Shown: in pieces, positions 1 to 14,255 of the stretch
How the letters are laid out: every line of letters begins with the position of its first letter
Numbering within the stretch: the stretch's first letter is position 1
From: Nautilus pompilius
Taxonomy: Eukaryota > Mollusca > Cephalopoda > Nautilida > Nautilidae
DNA: 64,000 bases
Assembly (NCBI GenBank): GCA_018389105.1
Contig: JACATO010000643.1
Span: 554,501 to 618,500, forward strand
Reading direction: 5' to 3'
Made by a program: the position numbers and the translations under genes
The notes under the pieces: model-generated
Database searches by the model: none
What the model was told of the DNA's origin: nothing
The model's input: the letters and a program-made list of their open reading frames with translations, nothing else

Positions 1-2109
1 CTTGAGATCACGTATTCCGGTGAGAGGAAGTAGTCAATCTGTCACATTTAATTGCCTGTAAAATGTCCTTTTCAAAGGCGAAGACGGCAGGGGAATGGAA
101 TCCAGATAATGTTTGCGAATGTCGCTATTTGTTTTTCGATTTCTGGGATGTCATACATCGTCACAGTTTTTCTATAATTAACCTTCATCTACAAATCACT
201 ATCAGGAATGACATACTTTTAAAAGAGATATAAAACTCCTGTGTCCAATGGTTGTAGACGATGAGATCGTGATAAGATCATCGGTTTTACAATATAATAC
301 TTCACCATGCTGATACTTAAGTGTGGATTGTGGCTGTCTAAAAGCAGAAGCACTTGTATTTCAGATGGTCAAAATATCGCTACTGAAAGACTGGATGTAT
401 TTTAGCATATTGCATCGGATAGGGAAAATCAGTCTAAGCCCGTATTGAAGATTTCATCTGTGTTGTATGATGTGCGAACAATCCCTTCTCACTTTTTAAA
501 AACATCAGTCCAAAATATAAATCTGCTGCCGGGGTGAGATATCTATCCAACATGTCCTTCCTCGGTGAAAACACTCTGTTTGGTGAAGGGTAGTTTCCAG
601 TCTTTGAAGAAGGCTCTATTTTTCTTCTGATGAATCTGGCTAGGGTGACCAGATATATACTGTTGCTCTTTGTTGCAGTTTATGCAGAAGGAATTTCGTT
701 GTAATTACTAGTTCTGTTAAGCATCATATTGGCGCCAAAAATGTTACTCGCCTCTGTCAAAGTCAGTTTCTCGACGGCTGCAGCCAAACAAAGGTTACCG
801 AGCCAACAGACACCTAGCGGATCTTTCAAAACGACGGTAACTGTGTCGACGGTCTTCCTGACGGAAAAGATTATACAGGCTTGTAGACAATTAGTGAGAA
901 TTCAAGAATTGATGGGTGACTGACAGAAGTCTGAAAAGGTTACAGATTATTTTAATTGTTCACAATAAATAAATAAATAAATATATTTTCTATGATTACT
1001 ATTCATTTAATTAATTTGTTGCCGATAATACTGTAGATGGCACTAGTGTGTTTTATTGTTTTGGTAAGAACCTGCCCGATCACTTCTTGGCACACTTAAA
1101 TCCAGCATCACTGTTCGTGAAGGTCGCCCGGTGAGTGACTTGGTACAACAGAAGAGGCGAGGATCGATGAAAACCAAGGCTGGGTGATGTAAGGAACTAA
1201 GAAATCCGTTGATCAGCGTCAGTAACGCTAGTAGATTAATCTCTTGTTGCAGATTTTGAAGAACAACCAAACTTGTTTACTGTACAGCTTGTTCGGCTTC
1301 AGACTCTACATCAAAAGACAGCGGCCCTTAATTTTATGACAGGGTCAATACACTCACCATCCGGGTGGTTTGCATTCCCTCTAAATAAATATTTGAAACA
1401 GACGTAGAACCACAGTCGGAAAAAGATAAGTAGTAGGCTCCCGTCCTTACAGACTTGCTTCTGCTGTAGTTGAAAGAATTAAAAATCATTAAGATTATAA
1501 GCACGCTAAAGTTTTTTTTTTATTATAAACTAGAATTTATTTGCTTAGAGGTTTTAAATGATAAATAAATATATAAATTGAATGCAAGAAGTTTTCTTAA
1601 GATCAAGGAATCTGTATTTGCTAAATGTTTACCAAAACTTTCACAAAGAGAAAATCAACATTTTAATATTTTTATTCTAGTAATTTTTTTAATTTGACTA
1701 GACTTGGTCATTTTTTCCTTTTTTACTGATTTAATTACATTATTTGTGTGTGTGCATAAGTTCTTCATTAATTTATTGTCTTAAATTACGATTTTCTGCT
1801 AATACCATCTCATTTCTGACTCTCATGCTAATTCCAGCCCCAGTATTCGATTTCACATTACTCGTTTAGTCTCGGAAATGAAAACCCGCCATTTTATTGT
1901 TAGGTCAAAATGAAAATAATAAGCAATGGTTGTAACACTTCCGCATGACATCGTTTCTAGCAAAATATTACAAAATGCTTTGATTTATTTTTGTTTATTT
2001 GTATTTTGAGCATCCGTTAATACGATGATCATAAAGTTGTTTTTGTTTTTGTTTTACCTTCTTCTCTACTGGCATTTACTCCGGCTGTTCATTGTGACGA
2101 AATATGTGA
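1..2109. other. Non-coding, no recognised gene
   Basis: Only short unrelated open frames are present (for example 729-923 + and 1,043-1,270 -). None resembles a family I know. The stretch is AT-rich with short A/T runs. I see no transposon end, RNA gene or tandem repeat. Confidence 0.5.
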
Positions 2110-2129
2110 ATTAGTTTGCTTCACTGCAG

Positions 2130-2440
2130 CTCTTTGTTTGGTACGACTTAGCCAGAATGAGCGGGTCGATGTTTTGGCGTCCGACTGGCGAACGCCTTAT
2201 AACGGCGGGATGGCGACCTCCCACAGCTTGTTTTTTTCCTCTCGTCCTCCTGTACCAGTCCATCTGCAGGGGTCTCCTCCGGGCACTTCGGTTTCCTTTC
2301 ACAGCCAAACAGAAGAGTTCCAGTTGGGATTTTACAAGCAGTGAGGTTTCGTGGATAACTCTTGACTAGCTAGCGCCTTGATACCGCTCAAGAGTCGCCC
2401 AACCGTACCTAGGTAACTTAGTTGGTTACCAAAATTTATG
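2130..2440 (+). mobile_element. Decayed tRNA-derived SINE (copy 1)
   Basis: Two blocks are shared with other copies in the window. The core at about 2,274-2,304 has a CTCCGGGCACTTCGGTTTCC-like motif, also seen in altered form in the copy at 6.2 kb. The tail at about 2,361-2,430 (GCGCCTTGATACCGCTCAAG then CCAACCGTACCTAGG) is close to 14,460-14,525 in the copy at 14.3 kb. The tRNA-like head is too diverged to show boxes. Boundaries are approximate and no target-site duplication was found. Confidence 0.5.
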
Positions 2441-5400
2441 GGTAATGATAAGAGAAGATGGAGCAGATCTGAGAGTATCGCAAACAAACTAGCAGATGTA
2501 TAAGACCGCTCGGAGTTGACAGGCGTCAAAGGTAGCTTCCGCTGACCTTAAGATTTTTCGAATACATGAACGGAATCCGATAGAAACATTAAATAAAAAT
2601 GAGTGCTAACCAATAAATGTTCTCGTATTTCAAATATAAAGAAGTTTTTAGTACTTATTATTTTTGATACAAGACTTTTTAAAATTAGATATTGAATATG
2701 TAGCATTTCTCTGTTGAGTGCATAATTACAGACACCGGTGTATGACGTCATGAAATAACTCTGAATTTCGAATGCTTGGAGATTTTCGTGTAATTTAACT
2801 GAAAAAATAGCTTTTATGTAAAGAAATAAATATTATTGAGCAGAATTTAAATTGAAAGCAAAGGAACGAAGCTATTCGTTTTCACTTGAAGAAAAATTAA
2901 GCAAAATAGAAACATAGTTTTCAGAAGCTGCGAGTTCTAGATCTTAGTATCGACTTGTTTAAGTTTTAAATAGTGAGAGAGAGAAATTCTATATTCCCTA
3001 CCTAAGGCCAGCAGAGAACCTGACCAAAACAAACAAAAAAAGGAATATAATCTACTTTTCTTTTCGATTTTCTTTTAACTTCCTGGTAATTCCCCACCAT
3101 ACAATACCCGGTTTTGAAGTTATTATCTAGTTGGAACCTATGTTCTGTACATCTTTCAGAAGGGCTGCGTCTTCACGTCCCGCCGGATGGATATTATTAA
3201 ATTGCTTGCAGACATATTGAATTCGTTTTCCAATGTATGTAGAACTAACGCTTCATTTTTATTCCAAAACATGTTTCGCAAATATATATATATATCTTTA
3301 TTCAAATACCGGGAAACACAAATAAATAAGACAGATAAACATGTTTATATCGTACATTAAACCGAAATGTTGATAGTTTCTAGTTATGTGGATAATCAAA
3401 ATATCGATCATTTATAATCGCCTTGTGTTCAGAAGGTTGGCCTTTTTTGCGACGCAACAGGAATATTGATCAGAAACAAAATCAATTTCATTTTCAACTT
3501 TCTATTTTTATTTCCGATATTGTTCATTCACCTTGTTAAAAGAACTATTTTTTTTTAGGGATGAAATTTAGGTTGGAAATGCGTTAGTCGATTTGTCGGT
3601 CAAACGATTTTTAAAGGGCACTGTTTGGAATAAAATTAACCTTAACCCTAACCTTTAACTCTGTAATAGGTTATATATAAAATAAACAAATAAATAAACA
3701 GGAGAAAGTCAAACGGAAAACCCTTGAGATCATCCAAAAATTATATCGTTTTTTTTCCAATATATGGTTGTAAGAGGCTTCTTCCTTCAATACACATTGC
3801 ACTTTTTTTTTTTTACAGAGAAAAGGTCTGCATAGTGAAAGTAATGCATTTTTATTCTTATATATTTTTTACAAAATAAAAAAAAAGTTTTCTCCCTTTA
3901 ATAGATAGATGAGCGGTGTGACTGGCCTGTTACGGTTGAGAGCCTCGTTTAGCGCATCTCACTGGTACGGTTTCTTACCCCCAGACCGCGGCGATTCCTC
4001 CCACTCACGAAGAGTTATAGTAATAAGGATTTCCATGGCGAAGTCCGAAATGACGAGCCCAACATGGGGTGAGATTGGCAATTTTTCCTAGCGGACAGTC
4101 GTGACACTACCTCCTTCAATAGAGTTGTCTACCTTGTGGACCTAAATGTACACCAACAACAGATAATATCATCGAGAGTATTTATTTTACGAAATTAATC
4201 GATGTTACGAAGGCCAGATGTCTGGAAGAGTCTTGCAATCGGTAAATTTAACAGAAACTGATGGTCGTCACAAGTTTTCAGCTATGTTCTACTTTGTTAG
4301 AATAAATTTATTCGGGTTTCAGTCTTTCCACCAGAGACGATTTGAGACCTTTCAGAAACTGTTTATAAGCTTGGACGTCGGTGACCGGTTTTCTTTGTCA
4401 CCTTTGGCTGGAGCTCTTTTAAAAACAGTCAGAGTTCACGTTGTGAAGGGAAGAGTAAGTAGCACGGCCAAAATCATTGCGTATAACAAACCGTCCTGTC
4501 TATTACTGTTGTTCTGCTGCTTTACCGTTATCTCGGTGGAACGGCAATAGATTGTGGTACGGTTGAAGAACACGCACCATCTATATAAGAAGTTACGTTT
4601 AGGAACTTTATTTGATATCTGCCCAAGCGACTTACGCCGAAATCTATCCGCAACATCACATCGCATTGGCACTTTGATCTTTTTAGTACAACTAATTAAG
4701 CTGCCATAATGTAGATTTAAATAAGTTGAGTATGAAAAATGTTTTTGCATGAACAGAACAAAAAGAAAAGAAAAAATCCAATAATTTAAAATTCGCATCA
4801 AATATCGAAGATATGAAATATAATAAACATCTTAAATTACTGTTAAATCAAATGATTTCGACGCCCACAATTTACAAAGTCTAATACATTTTTACTTTCT
4901 AAAAGATATTCCAAAATAACTCCAAAGAGAGAACGTCTCCTGTTCTGCTGTATCAGGTTATCGCCAACATTCGTTTCTCAGCAAGGTGTTTTCAAACGTA
5001 GAATTTCTCTTTCACATTAAATAAAACATCTTTAATTTTTTTTCCCGTTACTTTTATAAAAGTTTCTGGTAAAGTTCAGATTTAGTACCATAAATAATGT
5101 TTGTAGTTTACAAAACTTTAAAACAAAAGGAGCGGTAGATTTACGCTAGTCTCGTATTGTGATAACCTATGATTGTCTCCCAGGGATTGTTATTATTTTA
5201 CAGACGGCCAAAAGTTGGCGTGACTCAGGATTGTGGTGAATGATCTTCATTCAATTTCGTACTTATTAATTTCCATCCATCATAAGTTAAGCAGCCACGG
5301 ATAGCGACTAGCGATGAGATGTCCTGCTTCCGAAAACTTAACAAATAATAAAATGATAGGGTGCAACTGATGAACGTGAACGTCCATTAGAAAACAAACA

Positions 5401-6116
5401 GTCGATATCTTCGCTCTGAAGATCTACAGCCCACCGACTTTTTTCTTCCAGTCGGCGAATCTCTGGTAACAGTGAGATCTCTAGTCCAAAAAGCTCTCTA
5501 ATTTCCCGGCAGCTTACATTTACCGTAAGCTACATTCCGTACAGCAAAGATGGCGACGAAGATCTTTCATGTCCACGCTCCACTACACGGTTCGGCAGCT
5601 CATATGTCTACAATTAGGAATTTTAACAAATTCACTGAGTGGAAGCCAGTGTAAATAAAATATTGTCGGAATCACGTGAACCCACATTTTAATTCATAAG
5701 GGCTCGTTAGAACATTCTTTAGAAATGCTTTCCTGTCTTATGGTGTAATTCCAGATGACTGTTGGAGCTGTCTGGGAGCCACACAGCGAGGTCCGCTCTA
5801 ATGGTTGTCTGAAAGTAAGATATTCAAATGGGTCTAAGTGTTGCGCGCAATTTTAATACTAGTTAAAATTATTAATTCCTTCAATATTGGTAAAAATGAA
5901 ATGAAAAGAGGGCGTCGTTATCAATAAATCGTGTCGCTATTAAATGGCAGTCGCTAAGCTGCGTGTTTCGTGTGTAATTTCTCGATGTTATTTCAATGGC
6001 TACGTCCACTAGTTTAATTGTAAGACTAGAGAAACTGCTTCTACGTCATATCTTTTTTTATGCCCCAAATTTAAAAAGTCACTTGTTACGTTCATGATAT
6101 ATACATCTCTTCAGGC
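2441..6116. other. Non-coding, no recognised gene
   Basis: This is AT-rich DNA with short homopolymers and a small TA run near 3,282. Overlapping frames at 4,218-4,550 (+) and 4,436-4,801 (-) are unrecognised and lie on opposite strands of the same DNA, so at least one is spurious. A short CCCTAACC-like stretch at about 3,640 is far too short to be telomeric. Confidence 0.45.
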
Positions 6117-6350
6117 CTGTGTGCCTCTGCCAGCATATACGACATCTGTCTACCTGCGGAAAGTCTGCTAAAGCCTACCATCTTACGATGTGGAAGGAAG
6201 CCAGACACCCCGAAAGAAATCCACGTAGCCGGCTGATGAAGAAAAGTGAGAAGAAACTATGCCAGGAAAGTATAACAAACCGAGCGGATTCCGAAGAGCT
6301 TCGAACCTTAGCAGTCCAGTAAACTAACCACCGGACCACAGCGCCGCCCT
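6117..6350 (-). mobile_element. tRNA-derived SINE (copy 2)
   Basis: Read on the minus strand, the element begins near 6,350 with an A-box-like TGGTCCGGTGGTTAG (plus-strand 6,327-6,341). A B-box-like GGTTCGAAGC follows at about 6,299-6,308. The core CCTGGCATAGTTTCTTCTCA comes next, then GGCTACGTGGATTTC. The same order of head, CCTGGCATGGTTT-type core and GTGGATTT occurs at 14.3 kb, and head plus core occur at 42.4 kb, which defines a family. No clear target-site duplication or poly-A tail is visible. Confidence 0.6.
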
Positions 6351-6884
6351 TATATAACCTTTCTAATCAGACGAGACAATATTTTTGGCTACCACTAAAT
6401 ATTTGAGAAATCTGTAGAAACTTAAGCACACTCAGAATGGCATCTACCTAATTTTATGAACAAAGTAGCTGATCTTGCTGGCTAGTAAAACGAAGCCGTA
6501 CCAATCGTCCAGTGCAGTAAGCAAATCTTGGAGTAATATGCCACAGATTTCTCTGAAGACCGTATTGCAATGCACGCCAGGTTATTTACTTTCCCTGTTC
6601 AGCTTCCCAAATGTCCAATTGAAGTTTACTAGTATCTGCATAATTATTAAAAGAACAGTCACGGTAACTTGGAAACAAATACGAGGGTCTTTAAAAAAAA
6701 AGAGACAATGTTTACATGAGTGCTTTCTACATGCGACAAAGCGGTAAACGCCAAGAAAAAATGATATACGAGTACTTGAAACCGCTCTGTCATTCACGGA
6801 TTGTGCACTTGTGGCGCTAGCGAGCAAATAAACATGGCTGCACAATTATCGGTGTGAACCAGCGGAAAGTAGCATAATACGAAA
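6351..6884. other. Spacer between SINE and mariner relic
   Basis: Nothing recognised. A 90-codon plus-strand frame (6,475-6,747) and an 87-codon minus-strand frame (6,582-6,845) overlap and match no family I know. Confidence 0.4.
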
Positions 6885-7384
6885 AGAACTGGGTGGACAG
6901 ATTTCAAAATGCTTAAACATCAGTAGTGGTTGAAAATCGATCTGGATGCTCCAGCAATGTCGCGATTACCAAAAAAATGTATTGATGAACTTGCTAAAGT
7001 ATTTGGCATGAGAGTATGCGGTATCCATGTCATTTCCCATGAGCACCTGGACTTCCAGAAAGTGTGTGCTTGTCCTTAAGTAATTAACAAGCATCTATAA
7101 ACAATCGTTTGTAAATTTTTACTCAGCTTTTGCAACCTTATCAGGATGGAGGTGACGAGTTTTTTTCCTGTATTGTCACCGATAATGAATCATCAGTGGA
7201 CCACCTCGAGTCCCAACGCGCAAATTTTTCAGTGATGACGAGAGTCAACAAGTGGGGCAGCTCTGACTTACGCAGCAATGTTTCTACCAGGATGATAGCA
7301 AAAAAACTTGTGAGTCGTCGGACTTCATGTGTTGCAAAACAGGACCACGCAGAGAAGTCATGCAGTCCAATAAACGATACGTAA
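6885..7384 (+). pseudogene. Mariner transposase relic (broken)
   Basis: Two pieces in different frames look like one mariner-family (DD34D) transposase. The first (6,961-7,079) reads DELAKVFGMRVCGIHVISHE and then HLDFQKVCACP before a stop. It corresponds to the helix-turn-helix end and the linker that in mariners reads roughly 'HEHL..xKVCARWVP'. The second (about 7,130-7,384) has GGDEFFSCIVTDNESSVDHL, matching the 'GDEFL..IVTGDETWVHH' block around the first catalytic aspartate. Here that aspartate position is Asn (DNE instead of GDE), and the invariant Trp is Ser. Stops and a frame change separate the pieces, and the C-terminal catalytic part is not visible, so this copy cannot be active. Assignment to mariner is confident; the subfamily is unknown. 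Confidence 0.75.
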
Positions 7385-8287
7385 TCAATTTTTTTTTGAT
7401 TTACGAATTGCCTTTAGTTTCTGAAAAAACATTATTGTAGGCATATGTATTAAGTGAATCAAAGCATTTGCGTGTAGCTAAACAAAAAATATTACACGCG
7501 CCCTCTAGCGAAAATTTCCTGCTACAAAAGCAGTGTTCAAGAATACCTCGTGTTTGACGATCGCCGTTAGAATAGCAATAGAGAAAGACTGATAAAGAGG
7601 CACAAATATTGTCTTGAGATAATTCAAGTCTTGAAAATGACACTATCTTAGAACATTTTAAAATTAAAAAAATGTCTGCCAATAACCAGATAATTATAAA
7701 GATCAATTTGAATAATTAAATATAGATTGCAGTCTTTTCTCTATAAATATTAAGTAAAATATGCTATTGTAATAATGTAATTTTCCACTATGAATGAACC
7801 ATAATGTTGGAAAGATTTCTAAATTCTAAGATGATATAGCACTAAAAATATTAATATTAAAATTAAACTTTTTTGGAGAAATCTTCATGACAATAAATAC
7901 TTAATACTTTATCATGAATTTTATTTGAAAGCTGGTTGAATCTTTTCTACGTATTGATTATTCATTCCATTCCATAATCTAAAAATCCGTCAAGACTATC
8001 CTCGTTATTCACGGACTTGTAGTTATCGAGATTTATCTTCGTGGATAGATGTTTCAAACATGACAAATTAATACAATTATAGACTTGGATAACCGTGCAG
8101 AACCTCGATTAGCGATGTGGAGTCTCACTCGACGTTAATGCACAAATGTAGTTCAAAACCTAAGAAAAGTGATAAACTCTAATTAATGAACGGTGAAAGT
8201 TTTTCTTACAGAAAGAAGAAAAAACTTTTATATTAGCAAAGATAACATATTTTACTGTGAAAAACTCAGACTACTGTGTCGTAGATG
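7385..8287. other. Non-coding, no recognised gene
   Basis: AT-rich spacer between two unrelated transposase relics. A 101-codon minus frame at 7,401-7,706 has no recognisable domain. Confidence 0.4.
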
Positions 8288-8895
8288 TACAGGGAGTTCC
8301 AGATAAAACGCCATGATTTATACATTTGTTATTAACGATCTATAGGTGTCACAAACACAAAACTGGTTGGCCACTGCACAGAGAAAGTATAAAGTTGTGA
8401 ATCATGTTTCATTTGTTGTTCACAGATGGAGCATTTCAATAGAGAAAACATGGCGGACTGCAGCCTAAATTTTCCTCAGAAAATCAAACGTAGTTGTCGT
8501 TTAAGCCAGGAAGACCCAGTGGTCTCTAAAATGTAACTTCATGTATCTCAGGACAAAGACAATGTGTGTAAATTAACAAGCAAGTCGTCACTGGCCGGAA
8601 GTGTGCAGGATAAGGGCTACTGACAGTCGCCATTGTGTCGTCTTTCGGTGGAGATGGACGTTTTAAAAAAAAAGTAAAAACATTCAGAAGAATTCTTAGA
8701 AAGGACTTAAACAGCTTTCTGTACAAAATTCATGTTATTCAGCTGTGTGTACAAAAAAAAGCGTTCATTGTTTGGTGAGCGATTTTGGAGTTGATGATGG
8801 GAAATGATTCGCCGTATTATCCGAGAAACATTGAGAAACGTTATGGCCAATATTTGCATGCGCATACGTGCTTTTATGTTGAAGATAATGAACAT
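8288..8895 (+). pseudogene. Second mariner/Tc1-superfamily transposase relic
   Basis: In the frame from about 8,679, FRRILRKDLNSFLYKIHVIQ is followed by W, a stop, then AILELMMGNDSPYYPRNI. This matches the 'RILKKDLxLxPYKIQLVQ...W.LE......F...I.FSDEA' stretch of an IS630/mariner-type transposase distinct from the 6.9-kb relic. The left end at 8,291-8,312 (CAGGGAGTTCCAGATAAAAC) resembles a terminal inverted repeat of such elements, but I found no matching right end. Internal stops and frame changes make it a dead copy. The region between the possible end and 8,679 is only weakly alignable by eye. Confidence 0.6.
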
Positions 8896-11800
8896 AACTT
8901 GAGACTTTCCCCCTGAATAATGATACCAGTTTAATGCTAACTTGCTTAATCACCGCCCTATACTTTCTTGTTTTAGAGCACTTCTGTGATAGTGGTTATC
9001 AGCCCCGAAGTCAGATCAGGAAGCCACAAAGTAAGCGAATATCTAAAGCAACTTCTATCCATTTTTAGGGTTGCAAAATCATAATGATTTGACATCATAT
9101 ACTCTTATTTATCAAAAACCTTCAAATATCTATGGTTTCCTACGGCTTTTGAACAGTGCTATATATATAATGGTTCGTTTACGTAGAATAACAGGAAATA
9201 AACCGAGATACAAACACTGCTCTTTAAACAATTTGTACACGTGATGTGTTTTCTTTTCTTGCTAAAAAAAGATTTCTAATTGTTTTTTTTTTGCAAGTGG
9301 TACCAGATTCTGCGAGCTTCAGTCACTTTAATTACGAGGAGGTAGAAAGCTCCCGCTGCTAACACGAGAGACTAGACAAAACTAAGCTTTAACATAGCCA
9401 TGAAGACCACATATATGTGGAGTTTGCAAGATATTAAATATGAACTGCCTTCTGGTTTCTTTATGAGGCTCGTTCAAGATGGAGTAAAGACGAATTTTCG
9501 TCCTGTGAACATGGAGAATAAACGCTTGGCTTTAGAACCGCGATGTTCTTGGAAGTTTCTGACTAGTATACACGGAAATAAAACACCGTGTGGTATGTGG
9601 AAAAATGAACAGAAATAATTAATTAATCAGTTATGCAAATTTTAATGTCTCGCAAGCTTCAATAATATCACACGATAAGAGTAAGTTTTCATAACAGATA
9701 TTACATCCATTTTAAATACTGAACGTCGACGTAGTCTTTCTATAATCATTTAAAGAAATTCTCTGATATCTTAACCTCTGACTCGACATTCAGTCATGAA
9801 TTTTAACACAAATTATTATAACCTAACACCCTGGCAGGTGAGATATTAATTGTTTAATTTAGCTAAACTCCACTGATTCGTGACAGTGCATGAGAATCTA
9901 CTGAAGAGTATTCCGAAGCTAAATTGAGTTAAATTTTTTAATTAGACAAACAATAGAAACCCCAACGAGGCACAGCCGCGGAATTAAGGATGTCCTCACC
10001 AGTAATACACTTTGAAGAGGAACCTGCGAACTCAAGGCTGTAAAAATTCTCTTGGATGCGGCAAGAAGCGGAAAACTACATCACAGAAAAACCATTATAC
10101 CTTATTTCATCACTACGCCCCCTTTTCATGATATTAATCAGGTAGGAATATTCCGATAAGCAGACCCATCAACAAGATAAAACTTGTCAAGTGGAATTAT
10201 AAAGCCAGGTACCCGTAAGGAAATCTTTGCTACGAGAGAAAACCTTACAAAGAAAATACTGTTAAGGATTTTGCAAATGACATTTAAAGAGATTAAATAA
10301 AACTTTAATTGCTTATCAACCACAGAAGAAGGCACCGTTCAAATGAGAACTTGAACCCAATGAGTGGTTCACCCTCAGTTAACCATGGTGGAGTCATAGT
10401 CATTGGCGTCGTGATAAAAGAAGAATACTCGTACGTAACAAGGTCATGCCAGACTGAGTGGAATTCGTTTATGGGATAATGGTAAACAATCTAACCAATG
10501 TAAAGATTATATAACGTCACAGGAATAACTAAACGTCCTCAGAGTTGTAATTTGTCGCCTCCAGTTTTCTTGTTATAATCAATTAAAAATTTATGGTTAT
10601 GTTGAAAAAAGAAATAGACACACAGCAAATTTCGTTGACCTTGGAGAGATATTGGACAGTCAAACATAGCAAACCTGACAGAATTAATACCACAAAAACA
10701 GTTCCAACAGCTATGAAGACAAAGCAAAACCATACAGAACATTATATTATAATAAATTGTTTGTAGTGAATTTTACTTTTAAATGTCATTTTATATGCGT
10801 ATAGATCGTATTGGATTGTAATAAACAAACATAAAAGAAGGATAATTCGAAGAAAATTTTCTGCATGGCTACATTTTTTTAAAAAACATTTTTATATGTG
10901 CAAATTTTGCAGCAGTCGTAAGCGTACACACATGTAACTACTATAGGCAGTGATATATTGGTTCATGTATGAATTATGGGATAGTTTATTGATGATTCCA
11001 GAAGTATGGGCCTTAGTATATATAAATACTCGTATATTTATAAATCCATAACGACCAAAGAGATTGATAATTTAATAACAATAATGTTAGAAATAGCAAT
11101 AGCATTATTTTCATTATTAATGGCAATAACAACGATGATTTACGCAAATACGGAGATTTTCCACCTAAAAGCAACGAAACCCAGAATCCAGGCCAAAACT
11201 TTTCAAATCACCGTTGATTTCTCTCCAAGCTTGGAACTGGAAACCCCAAACTTCTTATAAACAGTAGGATGATAAAATATGGCCAGGTCTGATGGACGTC
11301 TGGCAGTTTAAGATAAAGAAAGTTAAAAAAATCGAAAGGATCCTTAGTAATTATTAGTATATTGGTTTTATTCGGGTATGCGGAAAGTCCATGAAGTCAA
11401 ACATCTCTCAAAAAGCTAAAAGGACAACCCCTGAGCTTTTTATACTCTTTGCTGAACGTTCGAGTTAAATATCTAACATACTATAAAATCAAATGTGCCT
11501 CGGAAGAATTGGTATTTTGATCTTCTCCGACAAATCCATAAACAAATCTTTTCTTCGTGTGTTGTCTCAGACAGAACAAATTGTTGGGTTTTATATTTAA
11601 AAATATCCAAGTCATAAACTAGAGTTTGGTCCACGTGTACTATCGGGGTATTTCCTTCCTGGTGCTGCCTCATTTTATGTTTTCACGTTAGCTCTGAGAC
11701 AATTCCTGAAAGATATTGGGACAAGGCATAATACTGTCCTGCCCGCTCTTTCGATCTTCTCTTTTGTTACTTCTGTTGTTGTTGATACTTCTAATTAAGT

Positions 11801-14255
11801 TAGTGCCAAGTTTGCTGATAGCAGAAGATTAGTTCGGACCTTCTCCACCCACTCGTCTGCAGTAACCAGACCGAGTAACGAACTCTACGTTGTGAAAACT
11901 GTTCCTTGCCGCCCTCATCAGACGTAAACGAAGTTGTTTTGAATAAATGTCTGATGAAGGCGGGATGAAATAGGATTTAAAATAAACATGAGTATCGTGT
12001 GACCTCCCTGATCCTGGGGTCAGCAGTCTTGGATCACCATCCATGATCCAAGATAGACTAGACAAAAAAAGGTTTTCACGTGGTGGCCTTCCATAATCCT
12101 TCCACTTCCCATGGACAAACTTACCAAAAATTCTCTACCAGATGTGGCAGGGAGTCTGTATTACCGGTTGGTAGAGAAAAGCAAGAAAAAACGATGCTAT
12201 GGAAGCATGATGCCAAATCATCCTGCGGAACCACAGCAGTTCAGCACGCCAGCCACTGCACCGCGCACTTACCAGTCAGGTCACCGCTGTTCAGCTGGCG
12301 AGAGAGAAATGGCTAAGTTAACCCTACACTGTCTGTGAATAACACATCACTGCTTTTATCTTTCAATTAAGTATTGACAGGTAAACTATTATATTAAGAA
12401 ATATGCTAGATAACCTTAAACAAAAAAGAATAAATGACTTGAAGAAACAAAAACAACAATAAATTATTACAAAATAGATAAACCTTATGTTGCTTTATTT
12501 AGAAGAATTTTTTCAACTGATGAACTTGAGTAAAATTTATTATCAATTATTTTTAAGACTTTTTGTTTTACAAAATAAATTTTATTCAATAGGATTTTCT
12601 TTTAAAGAATGATGTACTTAAAACAAATAATTTTTTTTAAATATGGAACTTATTTGATTATTTAAATACTCGTGTACACATGGTCAGAGAGTGTGGAGAT
12701 TTGGGTGCATTCATTCCATAAACAAAACAATATTTGTGTAAGAAGTCAATACAGCCAATAAGTTATTTAAGATTTCTCTGTTCCATTTACTTGTTTAGTA
12801 GGTCTGCGATAATAAATGTCACTTACGTTTTTAAAGAACTGTTTCTTTAGTTCCAAATCAATTAATCGATTAGCAGATACATTTAGCACAGTAATAAGTA
12901 ACGATTTTCTCTGGATTTTATAGAAAGGAATCAAGTTAAGTGAAGGCCGACGCCATCGAACTGTTCATCCCTCACTTCTATGAACAAGTTGTCGAAAAGC
13001 CAGATATCTCCAATTATTATCTTTGTCTGAGCCGCGATGACATCTCTCAGTTGTCGTTATCCAAAAACATTCTCACCGGAAATAATTATAACCGCTTGTG
13101 GTTATTTACCTAGGAGCAAAAATTCTTTCAACTCAATATAAAGATTTTGTTCTTTTAAGCCAAGCCGTCTGTCCAATGCATTTTTTAAACGAATTAATTG
13201 TAGTACATTGAACAGTTTTGCAAAGCCGACCAGCCGATCTATGCATTCTCCATGACGACACTAAAAACCACTCACGCTGCGCCGCTCGGATGCTTAAAGA
13301 CCTTCAAATTATAAATCCATGTAATCTGAGATCTCAAAATAAAGCGAAAGAGATCCTCTTTTTTTTTCGACTTCTAGATCTTTCACAAATTTGAATGCCT
13401 CAATTAAATCTCCTCATAATCATTAGCGGGACACTAATTTTTTCTGATGACTCAGAATAACTGAGATCCTTCATCCCCGTCAAACGTTTCCTTGGTAACG
13501 CTCTTTTCCTAAGAAATAGGATACCAGTAAATGTTAACTCAAACTGGAAGTGAACTGGTGAAAATTAGACCAATTAGAAACCTTCGGGGTGTCTTTAAAA
13601 ATTCGTGATAAATATAAAGCTGAACAGAAAAGTTTGCAGATAAAGATGTGATGTATGCTGGCATCGATAGAAATAATTTTTCGAGTAAATTTGAATAAAT
13701 GATGTTTGGTCAAGTTAAAATAAAATATAGTAATAAAAATGCACATTTATCAAAACAAGCAAGCGATATGGTTGAGGGGCAGTAAATTTGGGGATTGTAG
13801 TTTCTAAAAGGGATCTAGATATAATAATTAAAAAATACATCAGAAGTGAAAAGAGATGCGATTTTCCGCTGTAAGCAAGGCAGATAGGGATGATGAACCG
13901 GAGTATCAAGCATAAATGTAAAATCTTAGTCTTGTGGTGTAAGTTATTCGTTCGTCCTCACTTAGGCGTGGAGCTCTTATGTGAGAAAAAATATTAATTT
14001 ATTACTTAATTCGGCATGGATTTCCTAGGATGTTTCCAGATCTTAAGTATTTGGAATATGCTTCCCGGTTTAAATTTTAGACGTTTCAGAGAAGGCTTAT
14101 AACAAGGTTTTTTCTTCTTGAATAAATCGGAAACTTAAACATTTCATGTATTCTTTTCATTTCATCTCTCCTTCCTTTTACATTTTTTCTTATATTTCTT
14201 CTTTTCTTCATTCTCGTTCCACCTCCTCTATTTTTTCTCTTCTAATCCTGTTTTC
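8896..14255. other. Long non-coding stretch
   Basis: No family is recognised. The best-looking small frame is 9,400-9,618 (+, 72 codons). Its ATG is in a favourable context (GCC before the ATG), and I can assign it no domain. An 84-codon frame at 11,006-11,260 (+) begins with hydrophobic residues but is also unknown. A short hairpin lies at about 12,028-12,053 (TCTTGGATC, 8-nt loop, GATCCAAGA). The rest is AT-rich. Confidence 0.4.

Noticed and set aside
3630-3665. Telomere-like CCCTAACC stretch
   Set aside because: Fewer than three imperfect units; chance or decayed.
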